DNA of 64,000 bases from Prunella strophiata (GCA_036583965.1 JAZBQD010000030.1:88953300-89017299); one strand, 5' to 3'; counted from the first letter of the stretch, positions 13,948 through 27,359 are shown. Program-made: numbers and translations. The notes: generated from the letters alone by a model not told the origin.

Positions 13948-15572
13948 AAATTCTATCTTCAGACATCATAAAGTTAAAAAGTGTGGCATAATTTTTGGTG
14001 AGGAAAAAAGTCACTGTAGGACAGAGCAGTTAGCTGGGATTACAACCACATTTGCTGAATATTAGCACTACATAATTCCATACCTCCTTCTTTAGTCTAC
14101 TTATGGTGATCAAAATGGAAACACTTCTTTTAAATAATGCCCCAGCCTGGCGTTTATTAGCATCTTACCATGAGAAAAAGAAGGAAACTTTTGTAACAGG
14201 AAAAAAATAGTGCATTTTTATTATGTAATGGATACTACTAAAAATTGTGACATGTTTCAGAGAGTGGCATTAAGCACACAGAAAAATATAATTTAAGTGG
14301 AAATTCACCACAGACAAACCTTAGTACCAAAGGTATCCGCTGTTTTGCTGCTATTGAGAACATTTTTTAGGAGATTTTTGGAGCTAGATTATAAATTTTT
14401 AATTACTGCAACGCTCACTTCAGTGCCATCTCTCTCTCAACTACAGTTTTGTGTATTTTAGAAACTGTTTCATGCCAATGAAATTGAATTAATCCTACAT
14501 TACCTTCCAAAATTAAATGTGATGGATTGAGATACTTAAAAGAGATGCTCACACCTGCTGTTGGTGATTACTTTCCCTTTTCTGATTAAATGCTTGACTT
14601 GTCCAGAGTGCTGAACTAATTAAACCAGATGCAACAGCATTCATTTCAAGCCACGAGACAGCAGCTTTTATCAGGCCCATCTCTTACCTTTATTATTAAT
14701 TTGTTGAGTAAGCTTCTACAGGTGCATTGTATATTCAAGACCATGGGAAACAGTTTACAATTCTACTACAAAATATCCATACTGAACAAAATGAAAAAGC
14801 AATCCCACAAGCCCTGATGTACTATGTAGTGTAGCTGTAGTAAATGATACCATGCAGTATCACTATGACCTCATTGTTTTGGCAGCAATTGTTTCACCAA
14901 TAAATAATTTAATGAGCAGCTAATCACTAGTTTAAAGCTGGCATACAGATTCTTGTTTTTCCCTGAAAATGTTGTTAAGTTACAGCACATCTTCCACAGT
15001 CACATTTTCAACACCAACATAATTTTTCTTCCAAGTTTAAGACAAAAATTAAGATCTGGTACATTTTTCACTCAGCTCTTAAGATCCTTGAGTGCATAGC
15101 AAAGTCACTACTTATCCTTTCAAATGCTACACAGAGTAATTCCCAGCAGTAAGTTCTGTATTTTCCAAACTTTAACAAATTCCGCTGGAATAAGAAAATA
15201 CTTGACCTTTCTTTTGCCTATGTGTTTGAATTTCAGGACGTACGCTGTAAACACAAGCCATTCAGTTAGGAGAACCAGGAGAAGGGAAACGAACCCAACA
15301 CCAGTCCCTTGCGGGCACCTCCACCTGCTCCAGCGCAGCCACCGGCCAGCCCGATGGCTCCTACATTAATTTCCCGTCCGCGTCCCGCACCAAGCTATTC
15401 CTCCGAACGCTAAACCTCCAGCACAGCGATTCACCAAGCGCAGCTGAAATCTCTCAAGAAGAGCCGGTATTTTTAAACACCTCGGCGAGCCAGAGGATGA
15501 GCGGCAGCGCGCACCGCGCCGGCGATCTCGGGCTGAGCCATCCCTGCGCTGCCGCTCCGCGGGGCACAGCCC

Positions 15573-15832
15573 GGGCACGGACACGGACACGGACACGGGC
15601 ACGGGCACGGGCACGGGCACGGGCACGGACACGGACACGGGCACGGACACGGGCACGGGCACGGGCACGGGCACGGGCACGGACACGGACACGGGCACGG
15701 ACACGGACACGGACACGGGCACGGGCACGGGCACGGGCACGGACACGGGCACGGGCACGGACACGGACACGGACACGGACACGGACACGGACACGGGCAC
15801 GGGCACGGGCACAGGCACAGGCACAGGCACAG
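15573..15832. repeat. Hexamer array (GGGCAC/GGACAC)n, about 43 units
   Basis: A 260-bp uninterrupted array of hexamers alternating GGGCAC and GGACAC on the plus strand, ending in GGCACA variants. Runs of four or more GGGCAC units fit the G3-N3-G3 pattern of G-quadruplexes. It begins about 130 bp inside TMEM255B intron 1. The period is a multiple of three, so every frame stays open; the resulting dipeptide frames are not genes. Confidence 0.97.
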
Positions 15833-15841
15833 CCCCCGCCC

Positions 15842-15875
15842 TCCCGTCCCGTCCCGTCCCGTCCCGTCCCGTCCC
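15842..15875. repeat. Pentamer array (CGTCC)n
   Basis: A perfect run of about seven CGTCC/GTCCC units lies between the hexamer array and exon 1 of TMEM255B, in the 5' end of intron 1. Confidence 0.95.
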
Positions 15876-15963
15876 TCGGACTGAAGCGCCGGGGCAGCCC
15901 GGCCGTCCAGCCCCGCCGCATCCCCGGCGCTCTCGCAGCCGGCGGGGCAGGAGCCGGGCTCAC

Positions 15964-16021
15964 CTGCGGGGTCCAGCAGGGCCAGCGGGCCCGACACGGC
16001 GGGGACGGGCGGCGGGACCAT
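15964..16021 (-). CDS. TMEM255B: TMEM255B coding exon 1 (start codon, 19 codons)
   Basis: On the minus strand an ATG opens [19 protein letters not shown], followed by a single G and the donor CGCAG|GTGAGCC. The human protein begins MQPPVPGPLGLLDPAEG, so proline-rich text followed by LLDPA is conserved. The single G joins GA at the start of exon 2 to give glycine and keeps the frame into QFAKRKKTSLWF. The start lies inside the CpG island. The short cytoplasmic-type N-terminus has no signal peptide; the first membrane segment is in exon 2. Confidence 0.85.
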
Positions 16022-16287
16022 CCTCTCCGGGGCGCCTCGCCCGCTCCGCTCCGCGGCCGGCGCTGCGCGGGGCGCGGCGGGTCCGCCCCCGGGCGCGGCG
16101 GGGCCGGGGCGGGGCGAGCGGCGCTGCCCCAACCCGGGGGGACCCGGCCCCGCCACCGGACCCGGCCCCGCTCGCCGCAGCTCCCGGGGGAAGCACGGAC
16201 CTGGTGTTTTCTTGTGTCAGCTGCTTCGTTCATTACACGTCCTACCCGTGTCTCAGCCTTGGCGTCACTCGTGGATTTCTTCTTGGC

Positions 16288-16312
16288 CAATTTGACACCT
16301 AGTGTCAAATTG
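16288..16312. promoter_or_regulatory. Perfect 11-bp palindrome resembling a T-box palindrome
   Basis: CAATTTGACAC and its exact reverse complement GTGTCAAATTG flank a 3-base spacer. The site lies about 270 bp upstream of the TMEM255B start codon. It resembles the palindromic Brachyury/T-box element, with one base fewer in the centre and one substitution per arm. A further direct repeat of TGTCAAAT follows immediately. Binding is inference only. Confidence 0.4.
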
Positions 16313-17374
16313 TCAAATTGTCCCAAACTTTCCTTTCAGATTTCTTCTTCACTTAAAAAATATATATTTATATACAAAAATCAGGAATAAAGTGCAACAG
16401 CAATCAGAAATACTAAGTAAATTACTAAAGCTGGCATTTCAGAGACATAGGTTAAGGCAGGTGTAGGCTAAGACAAGGAAATGTCAATAGTCAAGAGGTG
16501 CTGCATGGCTGTTCTTTTTCTTACATGGTATCTATCAATTTCTCAACCTCACTGTCTCAGTTTTTATTCTGACTCTTGTCCTGCTGCTTCTCAGGAACTG
16601 CCAGCTGTTGCTTCTAGTGCTACTTACTGCAGGGTTGTGTGACTTCTGCCTGCAACAGAGTCTAGCAACAACTGAGAAGAAATAGCCAAAGGCACTGTGC
16701 TGTTTTGATGTCCACTGTTCCTTTTGCCTGACTTCCCTATAACAGAGAACATAATATTTTTTTTTTGTGTGGAGATTTTTTTTGATTGGCTGCCAAGTGC
16801 TGTGCTTATGTTGTGTTCTCCCACTTGCAAAAAGCACAACTCTGCTTAACAGCCTTGTTTTTCTTCTGTTCCAGCCTCTAAATGTATATGTATATATGTA
16901 TATATGTATTAAGTTCTTCAGTCTTTGGCAGATTTCCCCAGGAAATGATTAGATGAAAAGACACAGCTTTCTCAGGTACTACCCCTGTAGCATATGAAGA
17001 TAAGCAAGCCAGGAGCTAAGGCCAAACACAAATCCACTTTTTTCTCTTTACGTCCTCTAACCTGAAGAGGTAGAAGAAAGGAGAAAAAATAGGGTAGAGG
17101 TAGTATTTGTACTATTAATTACTAGTTTTCAACAGAAATTAATGAAATAATAGAGAAAACAGAGATAGTACAAATAAGAAATTTGTTTGAAAGTGGTAGT
17201 GGATAAGAGTGATACAAATGCCCCAAAATCTGGTAAAGACTCTCAGGTTTGGGGATGGCTATGAATAGAAGTTTTCATCAACAGTAAATAACAGCAAGGT
17301 TGGAGAAGTCTGCCATTCCCTAGACAGATGCAAAACAAAGACCACACACAGCATGTATTAGTGGGTCTGATGGG

Positions 17375-17411
17375 CAATGAACCTTTTATTTACATAAATA
17401 AAAGGTCATTG
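17375..17411. repeat. Imperfect inverted repeat, 17-bp arms
   Basis: The left arm CAATGAACCTTTTATTTA and the right arm TAAATAAAAGGTCATTG are complementary except for one extra base in the left arm, with almost no loop. The core includes AATAAA on the plus strand. It could be a cruciform, a relic of an inverted-terminal element, or chance. Confidence 0.85.
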
Positions 17412-17529
17412 TTCAGACTCAACAGCCTAAAGGGAAGCTGTTCTGTAATTCTTTTCAGTAAAATATAAGTATATTATAAATCCTTTAAAAAATAATTTGA
17501 TAATAGAAAATAATCTTTGATGAATGACT

Positions 17530-18500
17530 AACATTATTTACAGCAAATTTCTTGAGGACCAAGAACAGATCTACAAGAATATCCTACAATCCTGGGTATC
17601 AGAGGGAAAACATTAAGAAACTAAGAAAAATGATTGATGAGGCAGCATGGACCTAGTATTTGAGCATGGAAGAATCATGGACTTATTTTAAATCCAAAAT
17701 GGAAAATCCTGTATAGCACTTACATCCCATAAAAGAGGTTGGAATAGATCAAGAGTAATTGTGGATCTAGTGGATAAGTAACTACCTGAAAATGAATGGA
17801 CCTATAAGAAATAGGAGAAGTACAGTTTGCTGGGTTGGAAACTGTGGGATCAGAGAAAAAAATTGATAAAAATCTAGCTGAACCAGATGTTGCAAAGAAA
17901 AGGATAACAGACAGCAAGGAATTCTTCAACTACACAAATAGAAGTGATTCAAAGAAGCAAGATATGTGGTGGATAAATGCAAGGGATGAGATGAAGGCTG
18001 TTCCAAATATTGAATAAATACATTGCCTCAGTTTTCAATGAGAAGAAAAAATTAAGGTGAGAGTATTTACAGAGAGCATAAAGTAAGCAAGATAATGTAA
18101 AAGATGATATTAGCATAAGTTAGGCTGTTTCTTGTGACAGGTCAAGGAAAACTGCAACCCAAATGTTGAAAAAATTGGTATCTGTCTTCTAAAGTCCTGA
18201 GCAACACTTTTGACAAATCAGTGAAGCTGGGGTTGAAGCACTGTTATTGAAGACTGCTGGAGAACAGGAAACCTGTCTTCTAAAAAGGCAGAGGGAGGGA
18301 GAGGAACAGCAACTCCATGCCCTGTTAATTTGACTGAGAAAATTCTTAGGGTTCAGCTACATTATGGTTCATCAAAGCTAGATCATGTCAGACTACCAAG
18401 ATGTTTGATAAGGTGATTCCTCAGGCAAAAGCATTGCAGTGAAGCAAATCTGTCTGGGTGTCTACACATTAATAGGATCCTTTCAAAGAAAATCTTAACA
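17530..18500 (+). mobile_element. Old CR1-like LINE remnant
   Basis: Several blocks resemble the 3' half of CR1 ORF2 in order: 'attcttcaactacacaaata', 'ttgcctcagttttcaatga', 'ggagaacaggaaacctg' and 'catcaaagctagatcatgtc' followed by 'gtttgataaggtga'. The whole is badly decayed, and the frames are broken throughout. Confidence 0.5.
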
Positions 18501-18950
18501 TGGAGAGGACAGCTACAAGTAGGGGTCAGCATCAGGTATGGGTATGTGTGTCTGTGGCATATTTGTCAAGATAATGTTTGCATTCTCACCCAAAAAGTGT
18601 CTGGGTAGCACTAAGCCTGAAGGCCTTCATGATGTCCTTGATTTCCTCTCCTCCTTTACTGTGGCACACTGCAGGTTTGAAGGATTTTTGCCTTTTTTCC
18701 TACAGGTCATCACTATGGTAGTATTTTTTGGAAATGAGGTTGGTCACTTGTGAGATTTTGATCCTGTGTATTCCTGAAGTATTTTCTTCTTTATTTTGAA
18801 CATGATCAATCTGTTTGGTCCTTCTTTTCAGGTCATGTTTTCTAGGCTAACAGACATTCCCTTTGCTTCCCTCTAACCTCTGTGCCATCACACTCTTTGT
18901 GGGCCCCATCTTTCTTCAAGGGTGACACAAAATGACTGGGCAATATTCAC

Positions 18951-19290
18951 AGAATCACAGGTTGGAAGGGACCACAGTGGATCACCAGGTCCAGCCTCCC
19001 TGCTCAAGCAGGATCATTCTAGAACACATTGCACAGGATTGTGTCCAAACAGTTCTTGAACATCTCCAGTGTGGGTGACTCCACAATCAAAACAATAATT
19101 TTTCAAAATAATTTTGAATTATAAGTCTGTCTAACAGCATAATTCCTCTAAAATACTCAAAAGTTTCTCCTAACTTTATATCCTCTGCAAATTTAATGTA
19201 TTTATATCCAAGGCCATCAGTGACCATACTGAACAATACCAGACAGCACATCTGCACTTTCTGTCTTCCAGTCATTGATAGGTATGACTT
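18951..19290 (-). mobile_element. CR1 LINE 3' end, antisense
   Basis: It begins with the CR1 terminal signature seen in reverse, 'agaatcacaggttggaaggg', then 'ccaggtccagcctccctgct', 'acattgcacaggattgtgtc' and 'ggtgactccacaa'. Further CR1-like text runs to about 19290, including a match to the region around 'ccatactgaacaa'. Confidence 0.85.
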
Positions 19291-22200
19291 TCCAGCTACT
19301 TATTTCATCTCCTCTGTGCTACTGTAAATTACACTGTTTCTCTGTAAGGGGTCTGGTACAGGTTCAGAAATCAGTCACAGAGACTACCAGAGTGAAGCAG
19401 CTTAAATGGCCCCAATGCACTTAACTCTTCACCACAGTACTTGGATTGCTACTGTATTCCTCAAAAAGTCTGGGAACTGTCTCATCCCCTCATTATTTGA
19501 ATGCCCAGCAGAAAGGTAAGCCAGTCATTGCTGAGGTGAAATTCAGGATGTTTAACCAGTTGCTGCCCAATCACACAGGGTCATGACAGCAAGGCAAGTA
19601 AATTCCCTTGGTTCATAGTATATAAATAATATTTATTGGCAGGGTTACTGGTACAGTCCCTTGAGAAGTACATTGCATTAGCTCAGCTGAGCAGTATAAG
19701 GGAATCATGCAGAAGTGAAAAGAACAACAGAAGTAGCCCTGAGGTTGGGATGAATAGCCACTGAATATTTGACTAAAATATGGCTATTAAAAGAAAATTT
19801 CTGGGCAATTCTCTTCAAAAAACCTGCTTCCTGGTGCCAGTCAGTATCCAGGGTTTGTTTTATTAGCACAAGATTTAAAAGACTCTGCCTGACTTCTTTA
19901 AAAGGGACTTGAAAAGGTAAAGCTATTTACAGCATTGTTCAGAGGCATCAGAAATAAGTGAATGACTCATTCATTCATGCTGTATGTTTGCCTAAAGCAG
20001 GTTTAAATTCTTTAATTGCCTTCAGCACACTTTTCACCTACTAATTTTTGCAATCAGTTTTTGAATTCTATAAACTTCTAGCATTCACAGGATGTTGTGA
20101 CAAGGAGCTCCATGTGTGCTGTGTGAAGACATGGGATACCCCAATGGGAACAAGAGGCAAAGTGAAAAGAGCAAGATAAAAGTCAAGTTAAATGTCAGGT
20201 ATATTTAAAGTCATGGGAGAATATACCTGAGGACAGGTACATGACCCTTACAAAACAACAACCCCAACAAAACAACAAGCAAACAATTGCTACATGATAC
20301 CAAAAGACATTGTGCTATTTATATGTTAATAAAGCTAGATAATGAAAAGTGTGGATAATGTACTGGAGACCATTCTTGTGCTGTAGCTCACAGCCATATC
20401 AAGACAACAAATCTCTGAAAACTGAAGTAAAGAAAAGGTTTTCAGAGAAGTACCTGGTTTTGAAATATTGTCATACTGATAGAGCCTAAGTTTATATAAG
20501 CTGCATATGTACCTCTGCAACATGATTAATAAAGGTGTGTTTGAAAGGTACCAACAATAGCACATCAGAAGCATGACTGAAGAAAAAAACAATGTAGAAA
20601 TGTCTACACAGAGGTATTTATACCAAACAGGAACAGATCATCAATTTTTGGAATGCATGAGGAAAGTCCTTGGGAAAATGCCTCCTAAATTTCAAAACTA
20701 TGCCATCACCAAAAGAATAAATCTATCTAGAATGCAGCTGTAGTAATGAAATTTTTATAAGAGGCATAATTTCAATTACACTTCTAGATAGTTAGCATAA
20801 AGTTTGATTCATTATTTTTCCTAACTGAAAGCATCTTAAAAATTTCCTTTGATAGCACAGTGAATTATACTATCCCTTCAAATTAAGTTTTTTGAAGCCC
20901 AGAAGTAAGTGAGACACCCTGTACATTTTCTCATGTCAGTTGGTGCCTTATTTAGTCAGGTGCCCTCCATCCATGTCTGCTGTGGTGACACCATGTCAAG
21001 GACAATGTGTAGCACAGTCTCAGTGAGGGAAAAGAGCTCCTCATGCCTCACTTCTCCCATCCAGGCAAGGTTGTTTCCACCATACATTCTGAGCAGCTTT
21101 TGCTTGGTTGAGTTTAAGTCTCACTTAGGAAGTTCTCCTTTCCCTTGACAGGCAGTTTTACAAGTTTAATGGAAAATGAGGAGCGTCAAGAGCCAAGTTC
21201 CACACTGAGAACCCCTCAAGAGCTGTAATGTACCGCAACATTTGTCAAACTGATCTCCTAATTGCTTTACTGATGTACTCCTTTAGCTTCAAGAACTCAC
21301 CGTACTCTTCAGAAACTCTGGACAATGAAATATGGAATTAGAGCCATATTCTGACATGCACTGCAGTTTCCTCTGAATCAAAAATGTCCTGCTAAGAAGG
21401 ACAGCAAAGTCTGCAGAACGTGGTCGGGTGGTTCAGCTGGGAAGAAGAGAGGAGGCAGAGGGTGAGCAGAGACATGTGGGTCAGCCTTTGAAGCTTGTTC
21501 TAGAAGAAAACCTACCAGCCATGTAGAGGTATCCCAGTAATGTCAAGTGAGTCTCTCTCCCTCTCAGAGGGTCCTTAGGAACCACCTACCTATTTAGAGG
21601 GGAATAAGATGGCAGGTTCTTACTGCAGTCCAGTGTTTCAGCATTTTCACAGCACTCACATCCATTGAAAAGATAACAACTGCAGCATTTCTTTCAGGTA
21701 TGAGAGAAGCAGCATGCCAATTCTTAAAATTGTGCTTGTGTTTAGGATTTAATAAAGACGTGAAAGTGTAGCAGAAGACCATAAAACCTGACTTGGAGGC
21801 TGGGTCCCTGAAGGACATTGTGTGATGCTGGGGGGGATGAGGATTCCTGGTCACTTGACAGAATAAGGAACTGAATGAGATGAATCACTGGAATTTAGCT
21901 GGAGACAGTACAGGACATGCAAACAGCAGGTGGGTTCTGAGTGTCACATCCAAGGTAGTTCAGCTAGAACAGAGATTTACAGTGGCCACTGCTTTAGCTG
22001 AGCTGCACCTTCAGCCCTGTAAGAGTCATCTCTACATCCATCCCACTTGTACCCATGCTGGCTCAAAAACACCTGAGGAATTTGGTCTTTACATTTTAAA
22101 GGGAGGATAATCCTCCATTCCCTGTTGATACTTCTGTGGGAAAGAAATTCTTCCATTAAAAGTTAAAATGTCAGCACTCTGTCTTCCCAATGCCTGGCTT

Positions 22201-25200
22201 GGTTCATTATGGCAGCACAAAGGAAGGGTTACAGCCTAGATTATTCCTTCTGCTTGATTTGAAAGTACCAGAATTAATGGTGCATATGGTGACATGGGCT
22301 GCTTATGGAGATAAAGGGGAGATGTAGGGTTGAAATTAAAAAAGGTGACGGGTTTTAAAATGCATTCTCTACTGTCAGGGCTAAGACACTTTCAGCAGCA
22401 GTTCAGAGTCTTACATGTACTTTGTTTTGTAAAATGCTATGTTGTCAATAAAGAAAAAAAGAGTCAAAAGTAGCTGGTGGAAAATGACTTGCTGCTAAGG
22501 AGATTTAACTGTCCAGGAGATGGACTATGGCTTGCTGCCATGGATGTTTAGACGTACAAGAAGACAACGAAAGATGCAGAGCCATTGCAGCCCAAAGTGT
22601 TTCACAAAGGAGAAAAGCATAGCAGAAAACTTTATTTGGAGATTGTTAGTAGTGTTCTCCTTCCCTGGCCCTTCCCCATCCCTTTTGTTACAGCTCTGAG
22701 GCCCTCATATTCAGAGTAGTTAAGTGGAACATGTTACATGTCTTGCTCTATTTCCTTTTGACCTCATTGTCCAAAGTATTCTGTGAAATTATCACATTTT
22801 GATGCTAATAATAGAAATAAACACAGTCTAGGAAGCACTTATCACTTCTATGTTTCTTCTGCCCCTAATTTTTTTGTTTCCATTGGATGTCAGTCATAGA
22901 CACTTCCCCTGATGACAGAGCTGTCACTTAACAGCAGAGTCCCTGTGCCTTGTGTGGTTAGACCACAAAAACAGTATTTTCAACAGGACAGTACAGCACA
23001 CAAAAGAAACCAAGAGAAACCTCTCTAAGCTGAGAAAATCTAAGCCATGAATAGATGTTGAGACTGGATTAAAATGACCAAGAGTTAGACTGGTGTTTGC
23101 AAGGCTTGCATCCTCAGTAATAAGACCCCTTTCCTGTCCGTGCACCCCCACAGATGGAGCCCTCAAGTCACCAGAAGTATTTCATGCAGAGGTGAAGAGG
23201 GTGCTCCTGAAGGAGCAGGACAAAATCAAAGCTCTTCAGTCTTGCTTGGCCTCCATGGAGAACTTTCTGCTGCCCTGGAATAAAGCTCTGCTCAGGGGAG
23301 TGGGACAAAATGCTGTGGCATAGGAGGAGTTGGGGACTCTCCATGTGCAGCCACTGAAGAGAGCCCTGTGTTAGTTAGCTGTTCTATTCCTCCTCAGAAA
23401 ACAAACTACTGGGTAGCAAAACAAGAGTTATTCTTTGCCTATGGATGTATGAAAGCAGATACATAAGAGGAATAGAATGAGAGGAGGAAATCCTGCTCCC
23501 TATCATGTTTTTTCAGTGTCAGTGAAAAAAAAGTCACTAAAATATGGGTGGGAGAAAAGTAGAGTGAGAGGTGAAGCTGTGTAGGCTGGATACACCTGTG
23601 AACATAAATGTGCAAATGGAGCCCAGATTCATGCTTGATTTCATAGATTTCTAAAGGAAAAAAATAGATTGTATTTGCAGATGAGGTGACTGTTGGTAGT
23701 AAACAGATTCTATGATAAATGGGACATTCCTTCTGCCTCACAGACCATGTATGGTGGCTTACATCTGATATCCCATTAACTTTGTCCACTCACATGACAC
23801 TTCCTTCAAATAAGTGGGGACTTAAGGTGGTAAGTAGCCATTATGGGTTTGCCTCCAAGGTCCCTTACATGTCCTTTCCAGATTTTGATCAAGACATTAT
23901 TCCCAGGCTGATTCCCTTAGACACTGCATCTGCTTGGTTCCAGCAGAAACGCAACAGCAACAGATGATTCACAGATTTCTTTTTCCCTTTTGGGCCTTTT
24001 TTCCCTTTGGCCCTTTTTCCTGAGGATCTACAAGACCACGATCGTTTATCTGTGAAACAAATTGAGATTTTGTGTATTTTGTATATAAGGAAAATAAAGC
24101 TGCAATAAACCTTTTTTTTTTTTTTTATATAAGTCATCTTCAAACATTTCTTTTTTTCCTAGTGGATTTGTAGTGTAAATAATGCAAGGAACTTTTATAC
24201 AAAGATGCTGGCCACTTTCAGAAGAATACAACACTGTATATTTATTTATGCTAATATTTACATATCTTTCCCTTTCCAAGAGCAACATGGACATTATCCA
24301 GTTTTCATAAATAACTGTTGTGCCATGTAAGCAGTATGTCTTTATTATTATGTTTTGCCATCTCTTCCCATCTTCTGTGAAACTCTGAGTAGATAAAACA
24401 GAGAATATCTCTTATCACATAGTTCTGTAACATATTGATTTCCTATACATATTTTTCAGGTCACATTTGAAAGTGTTATTTTTAAAATTATTTTTGTTAT
24501 TCAATGAAGCCATTGAAATAGATACTGAAAACTCTGGGTACAGCAGCCTAGTAGACATCTGCTTAATGTTCTGTCCTACAATTCATCCCTTTGACTTCCA
24601 TGGACACCCCCCCAGCAACTCTGCTGCACTGTGAGGAAAGCAGATCCCCCAAACTAAGTGGCAAATTCTTCTCACTTCAAGCAGCCAATGGACTTCAGAG
24701 GGTGTGTGAAGTGTATAAATGCCCCTTGAACACAGCTCAGTGCAGAATTGGGTCCTCTGATCTTATAAGCTTTTTATTTCCACAATTTATACAGAACAGG
24801 AAAGTATAAAAGTTGAAAGTGAAGTAATAAAGTTTTATTAGCATGACTGGGCAAATGTCTGAGCTACTGGTCCAGTGGCAAAGGCCTGGAGGAATCCAGG
24901 GAGGTCATCCAGAACAAGAACCATCTCCCAGCAGTATCTAAAGGGTATGGTACATATAGCAGATGGTGATAGAAAAAGGCACTTCTTTGCAAAGATACAT
25001 AAACTGTGCTAAGGGCAGTTTTCACTGCCTTACTACAGAGGTACCAGAACACAAAAGAGTCTGGAAGCTAACCAGTAAGAGTCTGACTTCCCTGACATTT
25101 ATTTATTTATAACTACTGTTCCATGAGCAGTAGTACCTTGGTGTTAGAGCTGTGCCATCTGTCAGAAGATCAGCTATAAAGGTGGGGATCTCCATGTCCA

Positions 25201-26157
25201 TTTGCACAGAGCCTTCAGTCCTGGCTTTGTAGCATGTTGTGATTCCAAGGGAAGGACACTGTATTGCCTTGCTGCCTGAGTCACTGGCAGGGTTGGGGAA
25301 GGCTGTGAGGGACAGGCAGAAAAGCTGTGTGGTGATGGAAGTCAGTGAAAAATCTGTCTTTGAAAAAGGAACATTTGCTGAGAGCTCATGATAATGGGAG
25401 GCTGAGCAAGGCTTTGCTTGTTCAGCCTCTATGGCAGCAGCAGTTTGGAAGTGTCAGGAGTTCACAGTGTCCACTCTAGACCATGAGGATACTGATAAGT
25501 GGGACAGGCTGCAGATGAGGCTTCAAAAATGCCTAGTGAATTAAATGTAATTTCACACAGCTAAAACTGTCACACTGCCATAAATCCCTCATGTAGGCAT
25601 ATCTATTTCTATTTAAATATGTGTACAGGCATGCTGACATGTCCCATTAAAATATGCTGTTGGATTCATAAAAACATGAGCCATATCATAAGTCCTTAGC
25701 TGGCCTCACAGCAAATACAATTTCTTTTAACTGTAAAACTTTGTATTTGCTTTTACTTTTTCTTCATTAATTGATCCTAAGTGCTACACATAGATTTGTG
25801 GCCATAATTAATCCTAAGGATACAATTTAATATGAGAAATAACCTGATGGCTCCCAAACCCAAGGTTTCAGCCTGCATTGCACAAACATTCCTGCCCCTG
25901 CCCCTGTGCCTCTGCACCTTGCCCAGGAAAATAAAAATTTGAGGACTAACTCAAATAACAATTGGACATACCCCATATGCTATTCTTTGCTCATCAATCT
26001 ACATGTTTATTCAGAGAATAGCCATTCTTGAGCACCTGTGCAAACCAAGACCTCACCCACACAAAAGTTACAAACAAGTAACAGAAGATACACATTGAGC
26101 AGTTAAGAAGAACAAACCAGCTGATCTTGAAACTGGAACCTTGCAGTAATCCTGAAT

Positions 26158-26225
26158 TAGGATCACAGAATCATTTAGGTTGGAAAAGACCACTAAGATC
26201 ATCAAGTTCAACTGAATTGCCTCAA
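26158..26225 (-). mobile_element. CR1 LINE 3' end, antisense, short
   Basis: 'atcacagaatcatttaggtt' followed by 'ggaaaagaccactaagatc' and 'atcaagttcaac' is the reversed extreme 3' end of avian CR1. Only about 70 bp are preserved. Confidence 0.9.
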
Positions 26226-27359
26226 TCTTTACAAAACAAGAGCTCTGATTTGGGGTAAGGGTGCAGTTTTGTGGTTCTCTGCATCTGTTGGGCTGCACAA
26301 GATAGAAAGGGGACTAAACCTAGTTTAAAGTAGCTGCTTTCTGCATTTGAATAATCAGATCTCAAACATGTTATGTTTGGCCTTCATTTTAAATAATATT
26401 TACACAAGGGTCTGAATGAGTCAGTAGATGTGATCACAGCTGTCAATATATACCAGCTTATTTCAAGTGCAACAGCTTCTTACTTCTTTGTCCTTTCATA
26501 AAACTTTCAAAAGGGCCTTCATTTCACTGTTAAATTTATTTTTAGGTTCTTTCAAGTTAAAGGCATTCCCCTCTCAGCACAACTCCTTTAGTAATAACCA
26601 AGTTTACTGATTCACTTGGCTCTTGTCCCTGGAGGACTTCCTGATCACAGGCTAAAGCTGCACATTTCCAATGTCACTTTTTTAGTGACTCAAGAGCATT
26701 TATGTCCTAAACCAAGTCTGCTTTTATTTTTCATTTCCTTTACATCCAAATTCCTGCTAAGTGTGATGGCATGCATCAGGGAAGTGGCATAAGTTCCAAG
26801 GGCTCTCTGTTCTGACAGTACACTAAGGATAAATCAAGATTTTGATTCTGGCCCTCTCTCTATACTAGAGCTTTTATACATGATGTCAGAATTTGGCACA
26901 CTTCGGATTAGCAAAATGAAATGAGGTAAGCCTAAAGCTTTGGAAACCAGAACTTCACACCAGTCAGAACAAAACAAGGGAGGTACTGATGGTGTTTCAG
27001 GGTTCAGACTGAACACTGGTCTCCTGAATGCACTCTGAGCTGGAGCACCAACAGAAGTCACTCATAAACTGTGGTATTAATGTGAAAGTTATTTAACATC
27101 AGCACATTGGAAAACCTCTCTGCAAGCTGCAGGCAATTTCCTAAATCTTATACTTACCTTATGAGCAGATATCTGAGAGTAATAGGACAATGGTTTGTAC
27201 TCACCATTAACAGCAGGCACACATTGATTCAGGTCCTCAGTAACCCTTGGCTGTGGTGAGACACAGAAATACAAGAGCTTCTCTCTCCTGGATGCCTTCA
27301 GAACATGTCTCTGGCACAAGCATCTCTGGGCAGAAATTCAGCCCCATTTTCATTCATTT

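Larger units (their letters stand above)
8718..15963 (-). other. TMEM255B intron 1
   Basis: A 7.2-kb intron between exon 1 and exon 2. It holds a CR1 copy (10545-11460), a 77-bp tandem duplication (13794-13947) and, just downstream of the exon 1 donor, G-rich hexamer and pentamer arrays. Nothing else in it is recognisable. Confidence 0.65.
15480..16200 (-). promoter_or_regulatory. CpG-island promoter of TMEM255B
   Basis: This stretch is GC- and CpG-rich in an otherwise AT-rich neighbourhood. It contains GC-box-like text (ggggcggggcgag near 16110) and surrounds coding exon 1. No TATA box is obvious, as expected for a CpG-island promoter. The transcription start is not determinable by eye; it should lie above 16021. 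Confidence 0.7.

Noticed and set aside
8575..16021. TMEM255A as an alternative identity
   Set aside because: RKKTSLWF, TRTENVTVGGYYPGI and LLDPA agree with TMEM255B at positions where TMEM255A differs.
15366..16390. Open frames of 150-297 codons through the GGGCAC/GGACAC array
   Set aside because: Dipeptide frames arise on both strands and in several frames from a hexamer repeat. Only the short TMEM255B exon 1 is supported here.
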